Shown: piece after piece, positions 43,976-56,600 of the stretch
Numbering within the stretch: position 1 is the stretch's first letter
Layout of the letters: the number at the start of each line of letters is the position of its first letter
Assembly (NCBI RefSeq): GCF_026212465.1
Contig: NC_080047.1
Coordinates: 42,752,059-42,816,058 of the forward strand
Reading direction: 5' to 3'
Origin: Amaranthus tricolor
Taxonomy: Eukaryota; Streptophyta; Magnoliopsida; Caryophyllales; Amaranthaceae
Length of the DNA: 64,000 bases
Notes under the pieces: generated by a model
Seen by the model: the letters and a program-made list of their open reading frames with translations, nothing else
Told to the model about the DNA's origin: nothing
The model's database searches: none
Translations under genes and position numbers: made by a program

Positions 43976-45423
43976 TCTTTGCTCTACATCCTGGCATAGT
44001 GACACGGCCAAGGACGTTATCGGCCACCCGGCGCCCATGGCAAAGTATGAGCTCATGCCCCCTCCAGCTGACCCTCTCGGGTCCTACCTTCGGGAAAAAC
44101 TAACACACTGGGGTACTAAACCAGTGAAGAGGCCACCATATTGGGGTTTGCAAGGCCCGCATGGTAACACCTTGGTCAAGGGGCAGTATCGGCCACCCGG
44201 CGCCCAATGACCCAAGCATGCTCATACCCCCCTTACGGTGGTCCTGTCGAACCTCACCTAGGGAACTACTAAATCAACCAGACATAATCCAGTTGAGTCA
44301 CGCCAGCTAATCATAATCTAATACTTTATCAGATGGGAATAACTTCCACTTTCAACTATAAATGAGCGCCCTGAGATAGCAGAACGCTAAAACCCACTGA
44401 GCCACTCAACAAAATATGAAATTCACCTATAAAGGAGTCATTCTAACTCCGATTAAGGCATAATCTAATTCTTAAATAAATAAGGGGGTGGTTCCCGCCT
44501 TCTATTAACACTCTCATTCTCTAAACTATTCTAAGCGCAAGGATTTCATAGTCGATAGCTCTTCATATAAAGTGTACTCACTAGTACCTCATAGTTTCGA
44601 TACAACGCATATTATCACAATAAACAATAATGTCTTAAGCAAATTGCATATAAGGGTTAGTTACTACGTTACGTACCTGTAAGCGTCACCGCACGATCAA
44701 AAGTCACAAAATCACCCCAACCAAGGCTCTACTTTCCTCTTACAAAATGGGCACTTATATAAGTTATGAGTAGAGCTAATAAGTTCCCTTAACTACTTTG
44801 ACATACCAAACTAAATACCAAACTAACCGCTATCACCCATTCAACATGAGTTTTCGATGACTCTAGAACGCACACAACTCATTCAATACAAGTCAAAATC
44901 ATTAACTCAACACAACATAAGTCTTTCCATCAATTTAAAGTAGAAGTATGTGTGAATCGTTTCTTTACATTAACTAATTTTGAGTATACCGGCTCGCGTT
45001 ACCCAAAAATAACTAATCAACACTAAATCTTACAATTTTAATATAACATTAATATAACGATAAGGCAAATCTTAGAGTTGTCGTATCGGGATATCATTTG
45101 TTACATTCTCCAAAGCTATTAAGAAATATAGTCAAAACAACACGACAAATTACTTTAGCAACCATCGACGATAAGTTGACATTATGCTCTTGGCTTACTA
45201 ATATCATGTATCTATAACTTCAATAACAACCTAATAAGGGTATTTGTAATTCACAACAATCAAACCACAACAATTAGTAACTATTATTCCCAATTTAATC
45301 AATAAAAATCACTTTCATAGTCAACTAACATCATCACCGTTACTAATTATTCACAACAATAACCAATCGACCAAATCTTAAAACAACTTTTAAAGTTATT
45401 TGATCAATCATCACTAAAATATA

Positions 45424-45695
45424 TTCCCTCCTATTCACCTTAAGAGTCCCATTTGACTTTTCACGAATTTTAAGGAGAGTCAAAAGTGGGACCCTAAGGG
45501 TACGAAAGAGAGTGATATTATGAGTTTTTAATATAAGGAAGGAAAATTAGTATGAGTAATGGAGGGTATAATTGGAAATAAGATAAAGCAACTAAGGGTA
45601 TAAAAGTCAAAAATCCATACCAAAAATAAAAATGGGACAATTAAGGTGATTTGACCATAAAAGGAAATGAGACACATAAGCTGAATAGGAGGGAG
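45424..45695. mobile_element. Stowaway-like MITE, copy 1
   Basis: Ends TTCCCTCCTATTCACCTTAA and GCTGAATAGGAGGGAG, flanked by TA. It matches 55,068-55,339 over its whole length in inverse orientation. It is inserted in the solo LTR. Confidence 0.88.
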
Positions 45696-46387
45696 TAGTA
45701 TAAAACACACATCATTAGTAATTTCATCTCTAAATCCAAGCCCTAATCGTTTCATGTTCAAAGATAACATATTTAATTACTACCCATACTAAGATTCAAA
45801 GAAACTAATACAAAATCAACACACAACCCATAATTTCAAATCACACTTCAAACCCTAAGTCATAAACATGTTTAATTCATCAATCAAATTCTTACCCACA
45901 AAAAGATTCAATGAACTTAACACAAAATCAACATCAAACTCAATACACTTAATAAAACTCCAAATAAAAACTAGAAAATTAATTAGAGAAAAGAGAAGAG
46001 ATGGCTCATAAAGGTGAAATTAGAAGATGGACAAGGAGGTAGGTGATTTCTATGGTGGTGGTGACTCACTGTGCGAAATGGGGAGAAGGAGTCACACGGA
46101 CTGTCCCCTGTTGGCGGTACAGTAGCCGAGCTGCTCGTGGTGGGGAGAGACACGCAGCCTACCTGCTGCTCGCTGCCGTGAAGGAGGAGAGAAGCAGCCT
46201 TCCTGCTGGCAGCTGCCGTGAGTGAGGCTGGTGGTGCTGTTGGGAGGCTTCAGACGTGAGGCTTTGAGGGAGTATGATGTCACAGAGAGAAGAGGAAGAG
46301 GGAGAAGGAAGAAAGAGGGAGTGACGACTTGTTTTGGGGCATCAAGGGTTTCATGCCCTTTTATCATGGTTATTATTAGTATTATTA

Positions 46388-46393
46388 TTATGT

Positions 46394-46432
<39 letters not shown>
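46388..46432 (+). repeat. ATTT microsatellite
   Basis: About eleven ATTT units near the 3' end of the solo LTR. Confidence 0.9.
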
Positions 46433-46433
<1 letters not shown>

Positions 46434-47684
46434 TCTAGATTCATTTTCTTGCGAGGCTCAACTAAGAGACTCACCTTTGTGTACTCACACGTATAATAAA
46501 ATAATAATTTTTATTCGAACCTCTTTATTTTAGAGGTCGCAATCGTATTTTTTAATATAATTATATGTTAATATTTAAATTCGTATATAAAAGGGATTTA
46601 TTAAAACTACTTCTAAATTGATTTTATATAATTATAAAAACCCTAAAAGTCATTAAAATATTAATTAATGACGTTAGAAAATCTCGGGGTGTTACAGTAT
46701 ACCCTTCATTTTTTGTTTAATCATACAGGATTTGGAGATGGCTGAAGTTGTGTTCAAAAGAGACCTTGAAGTAATTACGCACTCGTACTGTCAACGAGTG
46801 GCTGGATACAACTTGCGTCTTGGGAGGCATGACAAGGAAGTTGTCTCTGGAGACGAAATTTTGAGCCAGACTCAACAAATATGAGAGAACAATGACTGGT
46901 TAGCATCGATTGACGAATTTTGTAGGTTGTTGATTAATAAGAATCATCATTTTGTAAGCATCCCGCCAACAAACGTGCAACCTGTTGCACCGTCCGCATC
47001 CGCCAACATTTGAATCCCCCGCCATCTACTCCGATCAACATCACAATGCTTCCAACTATTGAGACACCAATTTTTACATCTTTAAAGGAGTTGTGTAATC
47101 TTGGCTTGGGTAAGGTGGTCCCCAACTTTCTACCGGCGTCTGAATTCGTCACAACCAATATGCAATATTTGAGGGGGGATGAAGGAGTTGGAGCTGAAAG
47201 TGTTGGACTACTCCATGTTGAAAGAGACGATGGATGGACTGTAAGATACCGTTTGAATTTCAAACTTTTATTTATAAATCAATTTCGTAACATTGTCATG
47301 TAATCATATTAATTACTCATACAGGGAGATTTTGTGTACGTACCAAAAACTAATTTTTGTGGATCGGAGGGATGCACAGAGCATGTTTAACCAAACTGAA
47401 ATTGCAACTACTGTTCTTGATTGCTGGGCTATGTATTTGAGTGCACTTAAGAAAAATCAAGTAGCTGCAAACCCCTCCAAGCGGGTCCGTGTTCATTTGT
47501 TTGGCACATCCCATTGTGTAAGTCAATTAATTTTTTTGTTATTGATAACTATAAAATTAGATGTCGGCAATATCCAAAATAATAATTTTTTTGTTTATTT
47601 GGTTTTAGTTCTGGCTCTCAGACTTCATACACCATTGCAATCCAAAAACTACACAGGATGATAAGAATAGAGAAAAGATCCACT

Positions 47685-48485
47685 ACGTTTGAATATACTT
47701 CGAGGGATTAGTAGTTGAAAGAGAAATCATGAGTAAATATAAGTGTTTAGACAGATGAGTAGATTCGTTCGTTATTATTGTACTATGTCGTCGTCTATCC
47801 CCTTGTTTTATGATTCTAATTGTTATAAGTTCATTGATTACTGACGTGTATCTATTTGTTGTTTGTTCATGACGTTCTATGATGTTCATGCTATGATACA
47901 TTTGGCTATGGTCATTATGTTGAGCAGCAGGAGGATCGTAGTTTGACATAACAGGTATAGGAGCTTCTTTTGCATTATATACGGGGGAAATGAGTGAGAA
48001 TCTTGAAGAGTACAATAATCTTATTGCCTACGTATAGTTTCTTTTTAATTAAGTTGGTTATGTATTGAGTTTGAGGCACATGTCCTCCTTGGTATAAGTT
48101 ATTTCCGCTGCGTTGTTTTTTTGTGGCTTGTATGTTTAAATGATTTATCATTCTCGTATCTTTCTTCAAACCTAAGCGTTTATATTGGAATCACAATCCA
48201 TGCTTAGCATGTCGACCGAAGATTACGCGATCATCATTTCGCCGTGGTATTTTGTTACAAGGCCGATGATGCCTCTTTTCTATTATGTTTTATTGATCTT
48301 CGTTTTTTTATAGTGCTTCAAATTTTAGGGCAGATGCTGTCGAAATTTCCGCATAATCTTGTTTGGAGTTTTCTAATCCCTTTAATTATATCAATTAAAC
48401 TTTAACCATTTTATTTCTTTATTCATTTTATATTTTATTTTATTTTTGGTTCCGTATAGAGGGTCGGAAATTCAAGGGTGTTACA
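47685..48485 (-). mobile_element. Inverted 5' fragment of the same LTR family
   Basis: The reverse complement begins TTTGTAACACCCTTGAATTTCC near 48,485 and matches 42,808-43,500. It shares GCAAAAGAAGCTC, GATCCWCCTGCTGCTC and ACACGTCAGTAA. Only the first roughly 800 bp of the LTR are present, and the break is at about 47,685. Spelled to limit: the start motif here is TGTAACACCCTTGAATTTCC. Confidence 0.8.
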
Positions 48486-48730
48486 AACAGTGTAGTATTT
48501 AAATAGAGAGAGATAGAAAGAAAGAAAACAAAGAGATTTGAAAGAATAAAAAAATTTTGTTTGAGGGATTGGGGGGAGGAGTTTGAAGGGAAGACGTAAA
48601 TAAATTTTGTTAAGAGTATAATCTCTCATAAAGTGGAAAATTTTTTAAAATAACACTTATTTTTCTTCATTTGTCATTTACTTCTAAACAAACAAAGTGC
48701 ACTCTCTCTTTGTAACGCTCATAATCGTTC

Positions 48731-48757
48731 CCTTCCCCTTCCCCTTCCCCTTCCCCT
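48731..48757 (+). repeat. CCCTT microsatellite
   Basis: A short run of CCCTT units about 200 bp upstream of the presumed PAC3 5' UTR exon end. Pyrimidine-rich runs of this sort are common near plant transcription starts. Confidence 0.8.
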
Positions 48758-49518
48758 CTTTTCTCCCTTCAATGCATGATATAGAATGACTCAAATACCC
48801 CCACAAGGCAAAAGTAAAATGTACTCGAATGTATTTATACATTTATACTTCTGCTTCGTCCCAAATTCCTTCCTGCAGTTGGAATTTGGTTCTCCTCTGA
48901 GCGGCTCCTCAGTCCTCCTTCCCTCAACCAAGCCTCACAGATAGAACTGCGGTAATTTTCCTTCTTCCATATATTCTTTTATTACATTGAATTTTTTTTG
49001 AGGTTTCAACTAATTAGTACTTATTTATCCACGAATTACTGATATTCTTGTGTTGATTTGTTATTGATTTCTTACTTGATCTTCTTCTTTTTCTTCATAT
49101 GGGTTCTAGTTTAGATGATCTGGTGAGTCACGGAATAGTAACTTTTACAATTAGTTCTTGAATTATTTTGCCGATTTTGCGACCTTTTTAATGTTACCTT
49201 AGTTATTCTTTTTGGACATTTAATGGCGTGAACGTTGAATTAGGTGCTGATAGAGGGGTTATACTATCCATTTTTGCGACTCTCTGAATGCTCTCAAGTT
49301 GATTAATTTTGATTCATATAGTCGACCCATGTTGGGATTGACATTGTTGGAAATTGGAATGGTTGTGGTTGTAGTGAACATATGTACAATTAGAGAAAAG
49401 AAAAGGAAAGAAGAGGGTATTGAGGCATTGCATTTAAAGTAAAAGTAGATTACAAATGGAGACTGTGGTTAGGGTTTGCTGGTTTTCATGATAATATATA
49501 TTATTGGGTTGAGGCATT

Positions 49519-49539
49519 GGGGGGGGGGGGGGGGGGGGG
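49519..49539 (+). repeat. Run of 21 G
   Basis: Uninterrupted G tract in the presumed PAC3 leader intron. The length is likely variable and hard to sequence exactly. Confidence 0.9.
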
Positions 49540-49866
49540 TGGTGTTATGTTTTTGGATTGTTTAACATTATAACTTGTATAAGATTGTAAACATTGTTGT
49601 GTGCTTTCCTTTTAAATCTGTAGTATTAATATTTTTTGGGGCATTAATCGATTTCTATTACATTTTAGAGGTCATTTTCTCATTTCAGAGGCCATTTTCT
49701 CTATTTGTTATTTGTTGATGTTGGATGGCAACTATTTGTTAGTCCCTCTTGCTCTTTGCCCTTTGATTAACTTTCTGAGAATTCAAGTTGTGTTTTTGCT
49801 GTAGTAATTATGAGATCATTTGAACGATGGCATTTCTGTATTCTTTATTGTACCAATATAGTTTGA

Positions 49867-50176
49867 GGGGGTGTTTGGTTTGAACTTTTTAATACCAAGT
49901 AAGGGATTTAATTACCATTACTTCACATTTTTTGTTTGGTATAATATTAGGTTAACCTAATCCCTTTCGTGATGGTAATAGATACTTGTTTTATTACCAC
50001 TCATTTATGTCAAATAACAAATTCTGCTACTACTCTTGTTGGTGTTTCTTTGATCAAGTAAATGTTTCCCTTATATACTGTTATACCAAACAACATATAA
50101 CTACAACTCTTACCCTTACCCTTACTCCTCTTTGTTATTTCCCTTTCCATTACATTTTATGTTTCTATATCAAACA
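49867..50176. mobile_element. Possible MITE with GGGGTGTTTGGTT end
   Basis: The left end GGGGTGTTTGGTTTGAAC and the right end ATATCAAACACCTC are inverted matches. TTTGAACTTTT near the left and AAAAGTTCAAA just outside the right add to the symmetry. It resembles PIF/Harbinger-type ends, but the target duplication is unclear. Confidence 0.5.
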
Positions 50177-50571
50177 CCTCTAAAAGTTCAAACCTTCATT
50201 ATCAAGTATGTCTTCTTAGGCAACTAGTATTGGAAATTGAATGAACCTTTGTTACTCGGACACTTAGACTCACTTCATATATCGTGTGTTCATTTCTCCT
50301 CCGCGCGTGTGTGTTCATGTCCAACACAACACCTTTGTTTAAGCAACATAGTTAAGTGACATTCATAAGTGCCAAGTCATGTTGTGTGTTTTTTGAACCA
50401 CAGATTTTTGTATTAGCATTTTTTTTGTTGTTTTTGGTGAACTATTTACTTTCTTTCATTTTGATACCCGAGTTTTTTGTATCCATTCATATGAAAGCCT
50501 TTTTGTTATGTCACTAGCTATCTTGAATAATGATGTCTCTCTTTGAAGGCAAAACGTTCTTGCATTCTTCG

Positions 50572-52446
50572 ATGGACCCTTCATCAGCTGGATTTCCTGT
50601 ACCCCATAAGCAGCTCACTTTTGATGTTAAGGTTCCCCCTTCTCTCTCTGTGTCATTCAGCCACTCATACACACCTTGATTTTCTATTTGCTCGGTATTA
50701 TTGACTTGAATATACTGCAGTATGCTTAGTTAGGTTCTTTGGGTTCACTAAAGAGTCTAGTGACATGGAATGAAGTTGCATGCTTTCAGAATCACAGAGA
50801 AAATTTTTAATTGATCTTTATTAAACATGGCAGAAACTGAGTATATATTTGTTGTAAAGCCTTAGCATCATAGTCCTACTTGTGTGCTCAAGGAGAAGTT
50901 TTGTTCTACATTGTGCTACATTTTAATCCTTGATTATGATCCCTAGTTTTAAAATAATGCGCCTAGGTCCTCTTAAGGCGGGCTATCGGCTGGCCGCCTT
51001 GATTGGGCTTGGTGATTCAATTATTTAAGGCGAGTGCCACATAGCGCCTTGAAATGCCTTTTGGTCTTGGCCTCAAAAGAAACTCATTTGTTGTGGGCAC
51101 CCACCGTGTATGTTTTCTTGTCTCGTTTTTATTTCTCTTGTCTTCATCTTCTTCTTAGTTTCTCTCCTTTTGTATTCTATTTACACTTAAATTTCAGCAA
51201 TCTAACTAGGAAACTGAACCGTTACATTTTACGTGGTTCTTAACGTGCGTGCAACTTTATTGAGTCTAGTAGGGATTAGAAATATTCATATGTAAGTTGC
51301 TTAGTGGTATGTTTAAGTAGCTGGGTGCCTGGATAGTTGTTAATATACAAATAGAAATTATCTTTTGAGATTTAATTTGAATATGTTTTGACGTGATTCT
51401 GATTTGTGTGTTCATACTTCGGTTCGCAGGGAATTAAAACAAATTTGGTCATTTGTCGTTATGAAGATCATTTTCTTGTAAGTGTTAGACTCGTCTTACT
51501 CCTAAACCACGTGATGTCCTGTGCCCGACAACATTACAATATTATTTGCTATCTACCATGTAGTGGTAATCTAAATGAGTACCATGACAGGTTATCGTGA
51601 CTCAACTTGGAAGCTTGGGAACGTTATTGCAAGCCAGGAAGGAGGAAGGCGTATCAGTTCAGCCAACATTTCACGTGTCCGTCTTATTTGGAAAACGAGA
51701 TGAGGTATGCCGGTCTATAAACTTCTTGTTCAAACAATTAAAGCTATAAGGGGAAGCAAGTAAATTATGAGAATTTTGTCTATGCAGCCAATGCTGTCTG
51801 CGTGTGCTCGGCAGCTGATCGAAAATATAAGGTATACTTATTTCTCTTTTGCTCTTGCTCTTACTGGTATTAGGCCGTGACGATTTGTCACCCGTGGGAT
51901 CGGACCCACAAACCCACGGGTCAAGAGCGTTGACTTGTACATACACTTGATGAGGTTCATTGTTTTCCAAAACCATATGGTAATAGGAGGATTAGCTCAC
52001 CAACATATATACAAGTCAACAACTCATTATTTTATCGATGTGAGATCTTGTTTTACATGTGAAGTATTTCCAACAAGTGGCGTAGAGTGGATCAAAGAGT
52101 TGAGAGATGAATGACATAAATAATAGCTACATGGTCTTGGATTCATGTAATATTTTCCCGTAGTTTTTATATCTTATTTTCGTTCTTATTTTTTTTTGAC
52201 TTTTTTAGAAAATTGTTTTGCACTAAGCACCGTTTATAAATTTCCAACATTTTTTTCCAGTGCTGCTGGTTCGTCTAGATGTCTGGTGCTTTCTCTTGGT
52301 CTGAAAGACCATTCTACGGTATGGTTTTTAAACATTCCTTGACTCCTCTTATCAACTCAACCGAATACATCACACCCTTCTTGCTGTACTGGCAGGATAC
52401 AATCAAGGCCATAGTTTCCGAAGTGATAGAAAATCGACTCTGGTGA
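50572..52446 (+). CDS. PAC3: Proteasome assembly chaperone 3 (PAC3-like)
   Basis: PAC3 pairs with PAC4 and helps place alpha subunits in the 20S proteasome ring, in cytosol and nucleus. Six exons: 50,572-50,631, 51,430-51,477, 51,591-51,704, 51,788-51,831, 52,261-52,318 and 52,396-52,446. They give 124 residues, normal for the family. It starts MDPSSAGFPVPHKQLTFDVK and includes VIVTQLGSLGTLLQARKEEG, FHVSVLFGKRDEPMLSACAR and SRCLVLSLGLKDHST, ending AIVSEVIENRLW. All introns are GT-AG with matching phases. The gene is convergent with the HCT-like gene, about 1.15 kb apart. Confidence 0.9.
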
Positions 52447-53600
52447 TCGTGTAGCTATATCTTGAATCGATGTGCATCAGTAACAGAGAAGATAATCGTG
52501 TAATGCTTCATCCTGTCGTGTTAAGCCTTTTACTGTCTTGCAAGTTGTTAGGATACCGGGAACAGAAGCTTCCGCCACTGTCATCTTGCAGCTTTTGTCC
52601 ACAAGTACTCTCCGATTTCTTTTCACCTCTCGAGATTTTCCATTTTTCTGGTTAACCCTTTTTTTAACTTCTAATCTGTCCGATTCAACTATATGTTCCG
52701 TCTTATTTTTGCTCATTACCATATAAATTTACTATCCCGACTCTCTGCGTAAATATCGAGTTGATTATGCTATGAGAGTGAAAATTTAATTTCATTTCTT
52801 AAAAATATGCACTAAACTGGGCTTATTTGATTGAACTTGCAAGAGCTATTCTCAAAAGACTCGCTGATTTATTTAGGTTTTTTTGGAGGACAATTGAAGT
52901 GTGGATGGGCTGGGTCAATTGTTTCTCATGGGCTCCAAAATTTTAATTTCCTATTATTACATTTCGGTATGTTTAGTTTTTCGATTTTCTAAAGACTAAC
53001 ATCGTATCTAAATCAAAACCCAATTTTTAAAACATTTTAATTTGAATTTCAATTTTTCACCGAATAACTTACATCCCTAGTGGTGAATTTGTTTATTCTT
53101 TATGATTTGCGGTATTTTGAAATTTTCGGTTAATAAAGCTTGAAAACATAAATTTGGGTGGAGAATCATGATCTTGTTTATTGATGAAAGAGAATTCACT
53201 TTTTATACAGGCGGTGAATAACAAACCTTTTGTCACCAAAGTGAAATGACTAATGAGTAGCCTTCAACTAAGGTTCTGTTTGGAAATTGGCATGCAAAAC
53301 TCAAAACTACGATTTATACTTTTTGCACTGCTGATACAAATTTTGAGAAAATTCTCATTTTGTTTTATTGAAAGATTGAAGATTAAAAATCAATGCAAAT
53401 AACACGTACACATGACTAGAAGCCTCTTGAGCTCGATTACAAAAATAAGCCACAATGAATGGTAATTGGTAACACTCCCACTTCAACAAAAGCCTAAACA
53501 AAACAAACCCCAATTCATAATTCTTTATGATAATGTCAAATTCTTAATTCAAATAATACGAAAGGAAGTATAAACCATGCAGGTTTAGTTGGAAAAATCA
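52447..53600. other. Space between convergent PAC3 and HCT-like genes
   Basis: Holds the presumed 3' UTRs of both. No further gene seen; short frames at 52,470-52,726 look accidental. Confidence 0.5.
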
Positions 53601-56600
53601 TTAGAAGTTATACAAATACTTCTTAAAAAGTTCCATATGTGATGGAAACAGTTTAATAGCAACCAAAACACTACCATCCTCATCAGCATTTTGCATAATT
53701 TTGGTTTGTCCTTCACATTTAATCCCAATTGCACCGACAAAATTAGGTTTTCCCCATCCAAAATCAGCTTCATGAGTCGGAAGCCTTACCCAAGAATTAA
53801 TCCTCAAATTCGGACACACAGTAGTCGCCGGACCTCGAAGAAGACCTTTAAGATCTGGATACGATTCAACATAATCAATCGCCGATTTCATGTACTCTGT
53901 ATCGTTCATCCTTTTAAGTGTTTCGTAAATCTTGATCGCAGAATATGACAATGAATTGTTGGAGACATTTCCTGCTTTGTCTAAGCAAGCGGCGAGAAAA
54001 TATACGTTTCCACAGTAACCGTCTGGTAGTGTTTTCAATCGTGATCTGCCATCGACGGTGATGAGAAGCTTCACATCTTCATCGTCGGCTAATCCACGAG
54101 CTTTGGTTGCGCACCGCCATATGTGTGCAGCTTGAACCACGAATGTACTTAGCTTGTAATTTGTTGATTTTTCGACTGATTTCATTGCTTCTTCTTTTAA
54201 TGCATTTACTTGGGATTTTGTCAGTTTGAAGGTGCCCTCAATTGGTGTTCCCATTGGACCTGATTAATTAAATTATATTTACATAAATTATCATTCATAA
54301 ACAATAATTTTACACTAATAATATACTCTCTCTTATTCACCAATAAAGTCCTATATTGATTTTGCACGGATATTAAGAAATGCATTGGGGACCACTATAA
54401 ATATAAGGAACAGATGTAATTAGATAAAGTAAACCAAAAGTAAGGATTATTTACTTTAGTAAAGCTAAAACGGAAAAAACTTATTACTAAAATAGAAAAC
54501 GAGACATTAATGGTGAACTGACCGAATATAGAAATGGGATGTTAGTACTAAATTGGAGGGAGTATATATTAATTACCTCCGCTTTGAAATACTTGTAACT
54601 AATTGTAAAATATTGCATGGAAAAAATATTAATATCAATCGTAAGTATGTAAAATATATAGCCCTTTGAGAATGTATATATTAAACTATTACTTTGGAAA
54701 TTCCAACAATTTATGCTCGAGGGTAAATGAAAATTTTATTGACAAAATTTCAATTGTAAGCACATTGAAAATTTAGATTCGGTGTAAATCTATGTTTATA
54801 GTGCCAAAAATTTATATATGGTGCTTTAGTTTAGGATTATAATGAACTAAGGTAAAATATCTTGTTAAATCAAGTGTATTTTATAATTATATGATGTTGC
54901 TTATGACGTTTGTTGCCACTTACTATCGATTAATCAGAAAACCTATTTAGATTTGTGCTTTTATTTTGAAGTATTTGGGTGATTGGGCATTTGTAATAAT
55001 GGGCTTCCCAAAGTCAGACCTTAAAATAAATGTATGAATTTATATTTGTTTTAATAATTAAGTTATATTCCCTCCTATTCAGCTTATGTGTCCCATTTTC
55101 TTTTATGGTCAAGTCACCTTAATTGTCCCATTTTTATTTTTGGTATGGATTTCTGACTTTTATACCCTTAGTAGTTTTATCCTATTTTCAATTATACCCT
55201 CCATTATCTATACTAATTTTTCTTCGTTACATTAAAAACCTATAATACCACTCTCTTTCCTACCCCTAGGGTCCCACTTTTGACTCTCCTTAAAACCCGT
55301 GAAAAATCAAATAGAACTCTTAAGGTGAATAGGAGGAAGTATTACTTTTGATTTAGATTAATGGCTCGCTTTTAGTTCTCAAATTTCGAAAAAATATATA
55401 AAAACCAGGCCTATTGAGATGTTAATACTCCTCCTCTCCCTTACGGACGATTACACATTCTTTTTAATCAGTCCTTTTTACTTTGCTATAATTTTCTTAT
55501 ATAAAAATGTCCTGATATAGTGTTTGAGAACAAGTATTTTATTTCAAATTATAGATTTTAATTAAGAAATCATAAATGAAGAATTTAAAAATGACAAAAT
55601 TTAGGTAGTTATTTTTAAATTCTCAACTTTAACTATTTTAAAAACAATGATGGAATTTAATCCAAATTCAAATTTAAAAATTTTAATTTGCCAAATAATA
55701 AATTTGAGCCAATTTCAAATTTTCAAATGAAATCATCGCTTAAGGACGAATAGAGTAATAGTAATTTTTTTTATCACACATTCTTTTTAGTTCAAATTTC
55801 TTTTAATATCATCTATATAATTTAAATAATCATATTAATTTTTTATCTTTGTATAAAATATAACTAAAGGCGATTTATTGGGGACGGATGGAGTAATAGT
55901 AACCAAATAAATTTGTAGATAGGCTAATAAATGTGAAATCTTAATAATAGCCTCAATTACCGACATACTTTATATAGTAAGATTATGTTGAAATAGGTAG
56001 GATGAATTATTACTTGAAGTAGTCTTATACGGGGACTCTAGCTAATTTACTGTGATGTAAGAGACTGTTTTTTAAAGAGATGATCTAAAAATAAAAAAAT
56101 TAAATTTTTATTTTTTTTAATTTATATTAATTAGACTATTTAATTTATATATTTAATACGTCTTTTGAAGAGACCGTCTCACATAAAAATTTATTTTTCT
56201 TGTAAATTATTTGATGTAGTTACTACTTAGACGCGGGCGTAGTTATGGAGGTCCACAACTTTAAATCGAACATAAAACGGAAATCTCTAGAGTGTAGACC
56301 ATAACACTTTAAATCATTACTTTCAAAACATGATGCAAGATTCTTTTGGGTAAATAATTCTTAATAGTTGGCTGACAAAATTAACCAATATGACCGAATT
56401 TAATTTAGTGAATTTCAAGTTTATAAATTTTAATTATAAGAATTTAATATTTTTATTATTTTATTTTTGTATTTTTCATAATTTATTAACAAGAAAAATA
56501 AATAGCTAAGATTTCACATTATAATAATTATTTGTAAGATAAAAGTGACTGTTGTGGACTGTAAAATGATGTTTCTTTTATTTTGAAAGTAATTTTTTCC

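Larger units (their letters stand above)
42808..46696 (+). mobile_element. Large solo LTR (3.9 kb)
   Basis: It begins TGTAACACACCAGAATTTCC and ends ATCTCGGGGTGTTACA, a TG...CA LTR frame, with a perfect 5-bp GTATA duplication on both sides. No gag or pol is seen in 3,889 bp. LTRs of this size with TGTAACACCCC-type ends are common in plant Ty3/gypsy elements of the Tat or Athila groups. Internal features are a short-period TTCTATCAATGARTAA array, a GC-rich TATCGGCCACCCGGCGCCC repeat at about 44,014 and 44,188, a Stowaway MITE and an ATTT run. It formed by recombination between the two LTRs of a full element. Confidence 0.88.
42456..47520 (+). pseudogene. Decayed transposon-like gene, split by a solo LTR
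   Basis: A first piece near 42,462-42,546 reads MMDLSRRYKIDPLHIVLMKD up to WNWPPKD and a stop. After the solo LTR an acceptor at 46,728 leads to DLEMAEVVFKRDLEVITHSY and on to EILSQTQQI with a stop at 46,882. Further pieces are TSLKELCNLGLGKVVPNFLP (about 47,080) and DAQSMFNQTEIATTVLDCWA to HLFGTSHC (47,380-47,520). The layout recalls uncharacterised plant transposon proteins with a ULP1-like protease end, but the catalytic part is not visible. The assignment is tentative. Stops and frame changes indicate it is dead. Confidence 0.35.
48952..50548 (+). other. Presumed 5' UTR intron of PAC3
   Basis: A donor-like GCG-GTAATTTTCC at 48,952 and an acceptor-like CTTTGAAG before GCAAAACG at about 50,549 would join a leader exon to the exon holding the start codon. 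This is read from splice-site form and distance only. The interval contains a 21-G run and a MITE and has no open frame of note. Confidence 0.4.

Noticed and set aside
43971..44210. 79-codon frame in the solo LTR
   Set aside because: It covers the GC-rich LTR repeat, has no start context or homology, and no coding region is expected in an LTR.
46043..46533. 60-103-codon frames near the 3' end of the solo LTR
   Set aside because: GC-rich LTR sequence plus an ATTT run; no recognisable protein.
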